DNA of 64,000 nucleotides from contig WPIO01000036.1 in assembly GCA_009760855.2 (NCBI GenBank), positions 1,755,001 through 1,819,000 on the forward strand, read 5' to 3'. Made by a program: the position numbers and the translations under genes. This stretch comes from Cristatella mucedo. Taxonomy: Eukaryota; Bryozoa; Phylactolaemata; Cristatellidae. The notes beneath the pieces were generated by a model, which did not search any database, was not told the DNA's origin, and saw only the letters and a list, made by a program, of their open reading frames with translations. Below are positions 11,249 through 21,049 of this stretch, piece after piece (the first letter of the stretch is position 1; every line of letters begins with the position of its first letter).

Positions 11249-11540
11249 TGGTGGGGCTACTGTTCTGCCGAACGGCGGCAGAGGTAATTCGATATGGCCT
11301 TTGGAAACCCCACTCTACTGACGACGTCGAGTTTGCTCAGCCCATGCAGAGAGTTGTTAAGAGCCTGGATAGCGATGTAGTTCGGTCGCTGTGCGTACGA
11401 TGCATACTGCAATTCTCAGTGTCGTTATTATTATTATTAGTGCTTACTTGGCTGCCATCACTCCCGCTTGCAATGGTTCGTAAAGAATGACTAATGGATG
11501 ACTCGAACCCTCGGAGGAGACACGGATCTCGAAGATGCTC

Positions 11541-11620
11541 GAGCACGTGACCCCCTCGAGCACGTGACCCACCGAACACGTGACCCCGTCGAGCACGTGA
11601 CCTCGTCGAGCACGTGACCC
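11541..11620. promoter_or_regulatory. Array of five CACGTG E-boxes
   Basis: CACGTG occurs at 11544, 11561, 11577, 11594 and 11611, spaced 16-17 bp, each followed by AC and set in a GAGCACGTGACCCC-like unit. CACGTG is the core site of bHLH-ZIP factors (MYC/USF type). The array lies about 390 bp upstream of the second visible exon of the TIR gene. It could be an intronic regulatory element or simply a minisatellite. Confidence 0.45.
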
Positions 11621-12004
11621 CCGCCCCCAGGCTAGGATTCAGTGGCGATCCGAGCTTCTAAGTGCTTGGCCGTGCTTGATTCGGCCGATTCAGTGGTGGT
11701 GGTGGCGGTGGCGGTGGTGGCATTGTCTACCTTGTCGGCGAGCGAGCGAGCAGGAATGGGTGCGGCTGCCGCCGAGTTATCTTCCTTCGTCGTCGCAGGT
11801 CCACTCTCGCGATCGATCGGGTGTGGAAGACCACCTTTCGCTGCAGGGTGGTCCATCTTGACGTGCCATAGGCAGTTCCCTCGGCCCAGCCTCCCAGCTG
11901 AGCGTAGCAAGCGAGCAAGCGAGCGTCATCTTCGGGAGAGCTCTCATCGGTCGCCCTCCTCCAGCTGCCAGCACTGCCTCCATCCATCCATCTGCCTGCT
12001 GCAG

Positions 12005-12233
12005 GTCATTCATCACCAGAAGCTCGGTCAGTCCAAAGACGAGTTCCTGCAGATCAACGGGCCGCACATGGCCACGGCCACGCATCTGCTCGTCGTGCTC
12101 ACCGAGACGGCGGCCACGTCGCCATTCGTTTTCCACGAGATACTCTTTGGCGACTGGCTTGGCAAGAAGGTGCTCGTGGCCATGTTCAAGAACGTTTGGC
12201 CCACCATTCGTCCGGCGCTGAAAGCCGTGCTGG
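12005..12233 (+). CDS. TIR-TIR protein, exon completing TIR domain 1
   Basis: Acceptor CTGCAG|GTC at 12004/12005 keeps phase 0 with the upstream exon. Donor G|GTGAGT at 12233/12234 is phase 1. It encodes residues 58-133 plus one base. The join reads KGLT|VIHHQKLG, then a beta strand (HLLVVL, 84-89), then SPFVFHEILF, where Glu102 sits where catalytic Glu occurs in NAD-cleaving TIR domains. KKVLVAMF is the next strand. Residues 30 to about 133 therefore make one complete TIR-like domain. Glu102 makes enzymatic activity possible but does not show it. Confidence 0.78.
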
Positions 12234-12416
12234 GTGAGTGCCGCAGCCGCCACCGCTGCCTCCTCGCCGAGCGCCGGGCAAAACGACGACGCGGTCGACG
12301 GCTCTACTTTTCGAACGAAATTAAATGGCGCCTTCGCTGCTGCTGCTGCTGCCGCCCTTTGGCTTGCTCGCTCCGCCGCTGCCCCAACGCTCTCACGCGA
12401 CGCACTGGCTCCGCAG

Positions 12417-12587
12417 GCGACTGCACGTCGGTGGACTTCGAGAGCAAGCTGTACGCGGAAAGTGTCGACGTGCTTGAGCACCACTTCAAGCCTCAGCGCT
12501 CCCTGCCGGGCGTCGTGCTCGAACAGTCCTATCTCGACAAGATGGCTGACGGCCTCAAGCCGCTGGCTCAGCTGGTGTCAGCCGCCT
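12417..12587 (+). CDS. TIR-TIR protein, inter-domain exon
   Basis: Acceptor CCGCAG|GC and donor T|GTGAGT are both phase 1 and consistent with their neighbours. It encodes residues 134-190 (GDCTSVDFESKLYAESVDVL...). The segment is charged and probably helical, matches no domain I recognise, and links the two TIR domains. The two flanking introns are short (183 and 368 bp). No in-frame stop occurs. Confidence 0.72.
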
Positions 12588-12955
12588 GTGAGTCGGGATG
12601 CTGCCGCTGCCTCCATGCTGCAGCCTTCTCCTTTGCCTCCATCCTACCGCTATCTCTTTCTCCTCCTCCTCCTCCTCCTCCGATGAAGCCTTCTGCCGCC
12701 CGCCCCCTTCGACTGCCAGCCACCTGCTTCGCCCGACGCCGGCTCGCCCACTCTGCTCCGACGCCTTCTCCATCTCTGCCTCCTCCCCCTGCTCCGACGC
12801 TGCCTCTCCCAAGCTGCTGCCTCTTCATCTTCTGCAGCTGCCGGCTTCCTGCTGCCACCGCGAAGTCCTGCACGATCCACCACTCCCCCACCTCACCGAA
12901 TCCCACAATCCCCCTGTGTGAGCATCTAGTACTGACTTTTTCTTTTCCGTTTCAG

Positions 12956-13659
12956 CCGAAGTGCCACTGGTTCGGCAGCAGCAGCAGCAGTTGCATCTGC
13001 TGTCTGCTCAGCAGCAGCAGCAACAGCCCGAGCGGCTCGTGTTCATCAGCTACCACTGGGACATGCAGAGCAAGGTCGAGGAGCTTCGGCGGCTGCTCGA
13101 GGGCGCCGGCTTCGTCTGCTGGGCCGACGTGGCGCCAATCGTGACGCTGCCTCGCGGCAGCAGCAGCCTGAGCAGCCGCAGCATGGGCAGCGGAGGCGGC
13201 GGAGGCCTCGTCGGAGGCACCGGTGTTGGCAGCGGCGGTGCCGCCGTGGCAGTTGCAGCCTCGGACGGCGGCGGCGGCATTGACGGCGGCAGCGGCGGCC
13301 GATCGAGCCGCGGCATGCGTCAAGCGGCAGCCGTTCTGTGCTGCATCACCCCCAAGTACCTGCAGAGCGACGGCTGCGCCAAGGACCTGACCCTGGCCGA
13401 GTCACTCCGGAAGCCGCTCGTGCCCGTCATGCTGCGGTACTGTCCGTGGCCGCCAGAGGGTGCCCCGGCCACCGTCCGAAAGATCCTCGCCCGCTGTCAG
13501 ACGCCCGTCGTAGAGCTGTACAACGACAAGCTGTTCAAAGTCAACTTGAGTGCCGTCGTCGACCGAGTGCTCAAGGTGGTCGCGTCAGCCGCGTCGTCGG
13601 CGGCCGCCACCACCGTCGCCAGTGTCAGCGGCAGCGGAGCACCGACGTCGCCCCACTGA
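12956..13659 (+). CDS. TIR-TIR protein, last exon with split TIR domain 2
   Basis: Acceptor TTTCAG|CC follows a good pyrimidine tract and is phase 1. It encodes residues 191-424 and ends in TGA. A short poly-Gln linker (198-202 and 209-214) precedes TIR domain 2: RLVFISYHWD (217-226) is the signature first strand, then GFVCWADV (242-249), VLCCITPKY (317-325) and PLVPVML (344-350). Between CWADV and the next helix, about 52 residues (258-309) are Gly/Ser/Ala-rich and absent from ordinary TIR domains. At the usual catalytic site the sequence is GCAKDLTLAE, with Asp334 in place of Glu, so this domain may be non-enzymatic. The C-terminal tail is Ala/Ser/Thr-rich. The insertion is GC-rich and reads as coding in this frame. 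Confidence 0.85.
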
Positions 13660-14853
13660 CCGGACAGTTGGCTCGCGAACGCAGTGCAATCACAGTGCCC
13701 TTTCAGTACCGCGGCTCGCGAGCGTCTGCCGCTGTTCGAGGAGCGGTGCGACTGCCGCCGAGCGTCTGCTTCGGAAGCTGTTGGAAGCTTGCTGCTGCTG
13801 ACTGTGAAGGCAGCGACCTTTGCAACAGCAGCAGCAGCAGCGACACAGCGTACAGCGGTGGCAGCAGCCGCGAGCTGCGACCAGCACGGCTGCTGCCGAA
13901 GTTCTTACTCGAGCTCCTACTCTTTTCGCTGCACAACGGATGTAGAGCGCGAGCGCCGTGCGCTAGGATCAGCGAGAAATGGCCGCAGCATCTGCTTCCG
14001 GCAGTGTACATGTCCACTTTGTGCGGCAGCTCCTCGATTCGTCAAGTCTCATTCATTCGTCTCACTGCAACGGCCTCGGAGCCACGTCCGACGCAGACAC
14101 ATTCTAACCGCCCGGTTCTTTTTTTTTTCGTTGAACGAGGTTGTTTTATGTTTTGTTTTGCATCCGCGCAAATGTAGCGGCCAGCCGAGTTCTCTACTTT
14201 CACGCAGAAGGCGACGAACGAACGAAGCGATCGCATTTTCGCTACCTGGGTGACATGACACTTAACTATTACGCGACTTTTCTAATGCCCTCTCCCCTTG
14301 ATCGGAAGCTGAAAAAGTCCAGCCTTCAGTAACCGGCCGTTCAAATTCGGAAGGCCCGAAGCGTCGACTAGCTGGCATCGTGGCACACGCTAGTTCCGGA
14401 TGCACCGCCGGCACGCTCGGCAACGGACGGCTTTCGATGGCTGCGCTACGGGGTCGCAGGAGAAGAAGAGAAAAAGCCGAAACCGCCTCGCTGTGGGCAA
14501 CGAAGCTCTCGCCGTCGTGAATATACGCCTATCAAACGCCGAGCAGCTGGCGCTCGCTCTGACCGCCGGCTGCTCTTCGCGAGCCGCCGTGCGGAGCCGA
14601 CGGAAGTGGTCCAACTCTATGGCTCTGCAGCCCCAGGGCCGATTCTAGCGGAGCTGGCGCTAGCGAGAAGTAGACGCAGGCGTCGGCGGGTGTGTGCAGA
14701 CGACGCCATTTAATATAGCCAGCGCCTAAGCGGTAAGTCCGCGAGCGTTCGACGCAGGCTCCTTTTACTTCCAGCCATTAGTGGTCTTTCAGCTCCACGA
14801 AAGCCGCCGGGCAACCGCTCGTCAGTAAGGTGTCGCATCGCTGTCTCGATGAT
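13660..14853. other. Downstream region of the TIR gene
   Basis: Likely 3' UTR followed by spacer. It holds a CAG-rich stretch at about 13823-13870. I saw no AATAAA before the SINE at 14854, so the transcript end cannot be placed. Open frames here are continuations in other frames and are not credible genes. Confidence 0.4.
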
Positions 14854-15018
14854 GAGCCGTGACGGCACACTGGGTAAGGCGGTGGCTTTCACGACCTCTG
14901 TCCCGAGGTCGTGGGATCGATTCCTGCGGTGGGCGATTCTTTATCGCCACTGCAAGCGGTGGTGATAGCCATGAAGGCTCTTCTGTCGCTATACAAAAAG
15001 AGGCTGTTTAATCGGCTA
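14854..15018 (+). mobile_element. SINE-A copy, subfamily A1, full length
   Basis: Begins GAGCCGTGACGGCACACTGG. The A-box-like part and a slightly altered B box (GGGATCGATTCC) are present. It ends with CTATACAAAAAGAGGCTGTT. A good reference copy for length (about 165 bp). Confidence 0.85.
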
Positions 15019-15170
15019 TAATTTATTATTTGTTATTATGTAAATGCTCGAATAGCAGCAGCGCCAAAGTTCTGGCCCTCGAGATTCCTAGTTATTCGCA
15101 ATTAATCTTAATTCACAAGTCATTAATGGACTCTCGCTGCAAACGCGGTCCGGGTCCGATTATCTTCGGC

Positions 15171-15285
15171 CCGAGCTACTGGCCCGAGCTACTGGCCCGA
15201 GCTACTGGCCCGAGCCACTGGCCCGAGCTACTGGCCCGAGCTACTGGCCCGAGCTACTGGCTCGAGCTACTGGCCCGAGCTACTC
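15171..15285. repeat. 14-bp minisatellite (CGAGCTACTGGCCC)
   Basis: Eight consecutive 14-bp units with only a few substitutions (one CCACTGG, one GGCTCG). In one frame it encodes a repeating ARATGPSYWPELL-like peptide, which I take as incidental. Confidence 0.9.
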
Positions 15286-15303
15286 TGCGTCTTAGCCTCG
15301 CAG

Positions 15304-15430
15304 GCAGGTAAGGTGCTCGCTCTTCACGACCCACCCAGGTCGCGAACAGCGAGTCCTGCAGTTGGCGACTCTGTATCGCCAGCTGCAAGCGGCGGCGACC
15401 GCCTTTTCAGGCTCTTCCGCCGCTACGAGT
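15304..15430 (+). mobile_element. SINE-A copy (A2), 3' end displaced
   Basis: Matches A2 from GGTAAGGTGCTCGCTCTTCA to CTTCCGCCGCTAC. The expected tail (TAAATGAGGCTTTTAGAATC) is found only at about 15788-15808, so about 360 bp appear inserted between body and tail. That insert carries the 15468-15505 hairpin. Confidence 0.55.
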
Positions 15431-15467
15431 AGCTCGCTGCCCGTGCCGGCCGTCAAAGCAATTCTGT

Positions 15468-15505
15468 CGCGGCAAGATGGCGCTGCGGTGCGCCATCTTG
15501 CCGCG
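15468..15505. repeat. 16-bp inverted repeat with YY1-like motifs
   Basis: CGCGGCAAGATGGCGC and GCGCCATCTTGCCGCG are perfect complements around a 6-bp loop. AAGATGGCG is the core of the YY1 site in other animals. It may be a hairpin, a palindromic regulatory site, or the end of a small unknown element. Confidence 0.7.
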
Positions 15506-16083
15506 TGACCGCCGCACTGTGTCCACGCGATCGACGTACAGGAAGCCAGGAAGCTTACCGAAAGTGACCCGCGGTGGAAGGTCGGAGGGGAAGTGATCTC
15601 CTCGCTCGAGATGGAGGCGGTTTGCATGGCGCCGCAGCCAGCTCAGCGGGACACGCTGGGCCGCCGCCGCCGCTCATGGGGGCGAGGCTCGCTCCCTGGA
15701 GGAGGGACCCTGAAAGGAGCGCCGCCCTTTCCAAGTGCTGTAGCGGAAGTACGAGCTCGAGCCCCGTAGGCCGGCCGAGCTGCACGACCGTAAATGAGGC
15801 TTTTAGAATCAGCTCACCTCGATATTCTCTGGACGCGGCCGCTTAGCCAGCCACGCGCACGGAGCTTAGGGCATAGCCTGGATTTTGGTAGGGAGGCGGT
15901 ACGTCGACCTCGAGGGACACGGCTCAAAGTCATCAATGACGCTAAAATCTGCTCGGAATAGCTCTTTAGCATCTCTCTAAAGTGTCGCTTTTTAAAAATT
16001 CTCATCTTTCTTTTTTACCTCTCTCTTTAGTGCGAGCCAAACTGTGAATTGACTGCGGCGAAACCAGTAAAAAGAAAAAATCC

Positions 16084-16247
16084 TAGCTGATTAAACAGCC
16101 TCTTTTTGTATAGCGACAGAAGAGCCTTTACGGCTATCACCACCGCTTGCAGTGGCGATAAAGGATCGCCCACCACAGGAATCGAACCCACGACCTCGGG
16201 ACCGAGGTCGTAAAAGCAAGCGCCTTACCTAGTGTGCCATCACGGCT
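16084..16247 (-). mobile_element. SINE-A copy, subfamily A1, full length
   Basis: Reverse complement runs from GCCGTGATGGCACACTAGG through a near-consensus B box (GGTTCGATTCC) to AAAAAGAGGCTGTTTAATCA. Well preserved, so relatively young. Confidence 0.87.
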
Positions 16248-16249
16248 AA

Positions 16250-17225
16250 CTCCGTTGCGACGGTGAGCCGGACAGAAGGTGAAGGCCACTGCGTCGTACC
16301 GAGGAGAAAGAAACACGTACCTCTATTTGGTGAGCTCGGAGCAGCGTCTAGCCGAAGGTGTGCTGCTTCGAATAGGTGTCTGTATATCTGTCTATACAAA
16401 CTCCCTATTCGGCAACTTTAAAAATGTGATCCCTCCTTAAATTTCGCCAACGAAAGCCGCCTTACAATATGCAGGTTGAGGCAGCTTTTCTGGACTCATC
16501 TAAAAGCCCCAATCTAATTTTCGCCCGACAAGAGTGGTATCGTTACAGAATGCCGTATGCCGGTAGAGAGGCGTGACTTTTTCGGAGAGGGTGTGTGTGG
16601 GTGGGTGGGTGGGTTGGTGAGGGTTCATCTGGCTACGTATCTGACTACGTATACATCATTCGTTGTGCATCGCCGAGACTCTGCGAAACAGCATGGCGGA
16701 GAGAGGCGACTGAACCTTCGCATTCTCAAGCGACTTTCTTAGGCTAGGAGCCGCAAATTGTCGCTCGTTCTGCACCGTACAGGAATGAATGAAAAATGTT
16801 GTATTCTCGCCTCCCGACAGCGAGTGGTACTAGCGTTTCCTGTGCGTTGCATAATTATCTTCCGAAAATCGGAGCTGTTATGAGCATCTTATACTAAAAC
16901 GTGTTGTATGCTCATCTTCGCGAGCCTGGTGCGATGCTCGGCCGCAACAGAAGCGTTCGCATTAAAAGCGACGCCGCCCGTAAAACCTGGCTAGCCTCCC
17001 TTGCGCAAAGCCTCCCTTCCTAGCTCTTCTATTCTTAAATCAGACGCGCCCTTTTCCGGACGTAGCGTAGATTCGGCGCGCCACAGGAGCGCCGATATGA
17101 TTACTCTCTAGTCTGTCTGAAAAAGTGCATTCTACTTTAAATGAATATAAATGAATAGAATAAATATATAATTGAATATTGAAACATGTAATTGAATTAT
17201 ATAATTTAATAATAATTAAATAAAT
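16250..17225. other. Spacer without a supported feature
   Basis: Unique-looking sequence with no convincing open frame, RNA or repeat. It ends in an A/T-rich stretch with a (TA)n run at about 17229-17254. Confidence 0.4.
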
Positions 17226-17535
17226 GAATTATATATATATATATATATATATATACTTTGGGTAAATCTGCTTTTATGTCTGATTTTTGGCAGCTAAGCA
17301 CCGGCGCTTGGATGAGCCTCTGCAGAAGCCCTACAAAAAGTAACTGCACTCCATCTGGAGAGGTTGGGGCTGCTTCTCGTATTATTGTAACGGATCCACT
17401 CTCCCTATGCCCTTTTTATTGAATACATTGGAGTGAGAGTTGACTGAGCAATGCGCATGCGCAGTGCGCATGGGTATCCCGCCCCGGATGCGGGAGGAAG
17501 GCGAAAATGCCCAAGCAATGCGACGGGTCTCTGCT

Positions 17536-17536
<1 letters not shown>

Positions 17537-17624
<88 letters not shown>

Positions 17625-17640
17625 CAGAGAGACAGAGACT
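17537..17640. repeat. (GA)n / GACA microsatellite
   Basis: About 36 GA units followed by GAGACA variants. The opposite strand reads Ser/Leu and this strand Arg/Glu; neither is a gene. Confidence 0.92.
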
Positions 17641-17889
17641 GAGGTTTCTGAGGCGTTTTTCCACACGTTATTATTATTATTTTATATTCCCCAATGGCTT
17701 TCTGCTGGAACCTTCTGCTGTCTCTAGGGCACAAGAGGCGTCCCGTGGGGCTCTCGTATGGCGCTGCCGAGTGCTCTGGCGCTATTGCGACCGGCTTCGA
17801 AACTGAAGCGGCACGCTGAATTCCAAGGAAGCAAGCCGTTGCAGGGTGTACGAATTCATTGATAAGAACTAAGCATTAGAACGCGTAAA

Positions 17890-18031
17890 CCAGCGCCTAA
17901 AGTGCTCGCATTTCACGACCCAGCTCGTGGGTGTGAGTCCTTCGGTGGGCAATTCTGTAATGCCGCAGCAAATCGGAATGATAGCCGCTAAGGCTCCTCT
18001 GCCGCCGTGTAAATGAGGCTGTTAGGATAAG
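17890..18031 (+). mobile_element. SINE-A copy, subfamily A2, diverged
   Basis: Begins CAGCGCCTAAAGTGCTCGCA, has a B-box-like GTGTGAGTCCTTCGGTGGGC, and ends GTGTAAATGAGGCTGTTAGG. Older than most copies, judging by substitutions. Confidence 0.7.
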
Positions 18032-18217
18032 CTGAAACTCAGCACTTCTGCTGAGCGTAGCGTTTGAAAATCACGCCACTGCACGAGTGGTTACGATGGC
18101 TAGAGCCATAGGAACGGTCACGGAAGTCAATGCTGCACCATCTTGCCGTACGACGGAAGTTCGCCATCGTGCCACCTAACGGACGGACTTTTTTCGCTTT
18201 AATTAGTACAGGTATTT

Positions 18218-18386
18218 AGGATTAATTGGATAGCGCCTAATAAAATTCATCTCTATTCAGGCGTTTCACATATCCCACAGGGATCGAGCCCCTCCCCCCC
18301 CCCCGACCTCGGCCATTAAATACATTCACCTTGACCTTGGTCCGCGCGACTAGCGCCTTCGTCGCTCGGCCAAACTAGTTCGGCAA
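18218..18386 (-). mobile_element. SINE-B copy with internal expansion
   Basis: Tail segment (ATCTCTATTCAGGCGTTTCA on the + strand) and head segment (GGCCAAACTAGTTCGGC) are both present. A C-run and about 30 bp of extra sequence separate them. Confidence 0.65.
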
Positions 18387-18485
18387 AAATGGCAAGAGCT
18401 TACGGATGCTGGTTGAGCATGGTGACTATAACGCCACTCAAACAGCCACCCGCTCCCCAAACGATGAGACGGCGTGAAAAGGCTC

Positions 18486-18640
<155 letters not shown>

Positions 18641-19891
18641 AAATTCATTCTCCCTCTCGGCTTGCTGGGGGCGCGTACAGCCCAGGCGACCTGGGGCGAC
18701 CCGCACGATGCTCGCCAGCAACGCCACCGCAGCCGCGGCAGGCGCAGCTGTTACACGTCTTCCCGGAACTCATTTGTCCGGGTTCGGGAAATGTCGAGAT
18801 ATTTTCCAGCATCGAGAGACCCCTATGACCCTTACTCGCCCCCGCGAGATTGTATCCATTGGACTCAAAGTCATCCGTGTGGGAAGGTGACCGGGCGCTG
18901 GTCCCCTAACCTAACCGTGACCCAAACGTTGACTCGTTTGGCATTTCGAAACTCGGCGGCTCGGTTACTGGGTCAACTTTCGCTCGCATCCAATTAGCGC
19001 CCTACGGACTAGTGTGCGGGTGGCATCGTGCCGACTCGATAGCGCATCGCCGTGCGCCCCGTGTACCCCATCCATGCTGGATCGGCTCTGCCCTAAACGG
19101 TGGAGCCGGCGGCGCAGCTACGGCGCCAGCTTTGCTGCGAAAGTTCGTAGCTGCCCCGAACGAAGTCTTTCTTGCCACCACGAAACTGATGTAGCCGATG
19201 CAGAATCTGGTGGCCGCGTGACCAGCTGTCGGAGGAGCAGCTGCTCGAGGGGGGGGGGGGGGGGGGGGGGCAGGTTCGCGTCGCAGGCTCGCGTCGCAGG
19301 TGCAGCCCCAGAGCAGGCGCTAGATATGCAGTCGCTGGCACACCGAAACAGTAATCGGTATAGTGGTCCGATGCTGATGATGATTCACTACAAACGTCTT
19401 CGCTAGAACGTTTATGTTCCATCATTTTTGCGAGTAGCGGACTCGAAAGGCAAAATCAGCCTCGGGTGCCAGTCGAGACCAACTTGAACGGTCTCTGCGA
19501 GACAAATTGCACAAATGACAAGATGAGATTCCTAGAACTGATCGCATGCGAACACCAAATGGCAGCACCCGAGGCGGCAGTAACGTTATGTTATGGCCTT
19601 TTAACTACCGGCTTCAGCATCGAGTCGGAGCGCGAAGAATGCATCCATCAATGCATCGGTGGACTCGAGCGCAGGCTCACCTGCCTGCAAGAAGTAAAAG
19701 TCCGGCGCGAGGTGCTGTTCAGAGCGCCGGATGTGCTCGATGAAGACGAATGCCGAGAATGTCGCAGAAACGCTGGACGACCACGACCACGATCATTATA
19801 GACGAGCACATCCGCTCTAAAATAGTTGTAGAATGTTGAAATTCTCTCCGTGGCAGCCGAGCGTTTCTGTCTCCTTGCAGAGTCTTCCTAA

Positions 19892-19946
<55 letters not shown>
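19892..19946. repeat. (CTG)n trinucleotide repeat
   Basis: About 18 uninterrupted CTG units. No exon around it can be established, so it cannot be called poly-Leu or poly-Gln coding. Confidence 0.92.
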
Positions 19947-19947
<1 letters not shown>

Positions 19948-20151
19948 GTGCCATTTCACCATTTCACCCTGCCATCGTGTCTCCTTGTTAGCTTGCTGCG
20001 TGCTTCTCACTTTTCCTTTCTGCAGTTCTGCCCGAGAGGAAGTCTGCGTTCGTCTACATTGCTTGCGGTGCCGAAGCCTCTTTCAGGTTTCGAGTGCTCC
20101 GTGCGAAACTTTCTTGCGTCACACTCGTTTAGTCATTGTGGCTTTGTGGAG

Positions 20152-20232
20152 TTGACTCGTGGAGGGGACTCGAACGCACCGCCTGGGGTCACGGAGTTCG
20201 AGCACCTTAACCCTCGGCTAATACTAGGGGCT
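20152..20232 (-). pseudogene. tRNA-like relic, Ser/Leu type
   Basis: The reverse complement contains GCCGAGGGTTAAGG (A-box-like), then CTCGAACTCC (resembling a CGA anticodon loop) and GCGTTCGAGTCCCC (B-box-like). I could not pair a complete acceptor stem. It may be a tRNA-Ser/Leu pseudogene or the head of an unlisted SINE. Confidence 0.35.
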
Positions 20233-20613
20233 AAGCATAGGGGAGCATATTCTTAAGTAAATGAGAGGGACCGGTTTATATCAGCAGCAGCAGCCGAAGG
20301 GCACATTTCTCCGAAACCACAGAGTAACTGAATCACCAATATTTGGGCTAGTTATGCCGCCTAACCTTGAGATAGCAGCTTAGACAGTTCTGATTCATTA
20401 GAATTTAGAAACCGTCAAGAATTGCTAAGCTATCAGAATCTGGCTGATACCGAATTCCAATGCTTTGCTATTCAGCCGACTATTGCGGCTGAATATTACT
20501 GGCTGCTGATAGCTGTAGATGAAATGGCTCGGTGGGCAAATTAAGACAAATTTAAAAGAAATGCAAAGATCGGTAGTTTTGGTTTAGCTGGCAGAGACAA
20601 GGGGCGGCGGCGG

Positions 20614-20615
<2 letters not shown>

Positions 20616-20648
<33 letters not shown>

Positions 20649-20664
20649 TCAGCAGCAGCAGCAG
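20616..20664. repeat. (CAG)n trinucleotide repeat
   Basis: Two CAG runs separated by one CGT interruption, preceded by GGCGGCGGCGGTGG. No exon identified. Confidence 0.9.
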
Positions 20665-20730
20665 ACCAAGATCAAGGATGGCAGACTAAGCAGGTCATGG
20701 CTATCCTGGTAGCAGAGTTCTTAGGTGTCT

Positions 20731-20877
20731 TAGATCAGCGGTAAAATGCTCCCACTTCACACCCTAGGTCGTGGGTTCAAAACAGGCAGAAGGCAATTCA
20801 ATACTATCCACTGCGAGTGGCAGCGATAGCTGCTTAGGTCCGTGCGTCGTTGCATAAATGAGAACGCTAAATCTGCC
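20731..20877 (+). mobile_element. SINE-A copy (A2), old
   Basis: GGTAAAATGCTCCCACTTCA, GTCGTGGGTTCAAAACAGG and a GCATAAATGAGAACGCTAAA tail align in order with the A2 consensus, at lower identity. Confidence 0.65.
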
Positions 20878-21049
20878 TGCCTCGGCGTTGCACTTTTAGC
20901 TGCTGCGTCAGTTCGTTTTCCGAGCAGGCACACGCAGAAGCTGCTCTGCCTGCACCGAAGAGCTGCCAAAGGTCACGCCCGTTCGGGGTCGACCACCCGA
21001 ATTAAAACCAATCGACCGCTCCGAGATCGCTTCCTGTCTCTGCAAACAA

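Larger units (their letters stand above)
1535..12004 (+). other. Intron 1 of the TIR-TIR gene, repeat-filled
   Basis: Begins GTGAGC and ends CTGCAG. It holds SINE-A, SINE-B and LINE-A relics, TA microsatellites, telomere-like repeats and an E-box array, all listed separately. The stretches 1540-2200, 2370-3110 and 8090-9640 show no gene, RNA or named repeat that I can support, apart from short poly-C/poly-G and CCG runs near 9465, 9583 and 9635. Confidence 0.65.

Noticed and set aside
11642-13144. 500-codon open frame, the longest in the window
   Set aside because: It reads through two introns of the TIR gene with GT-AG borders. Only parts of it coincide with real exons, and the rest is Ser/Pro/Cys-rich and biased by GC composition.
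19466-19801. 111-codon open frame (starts MPVETNLNGL)
   Set aside because: Amino-acid mix is protein-like, but I find no domain, no flanking splice sites that extend it and no neighbouring exon. It could be real; evidence is too thin.
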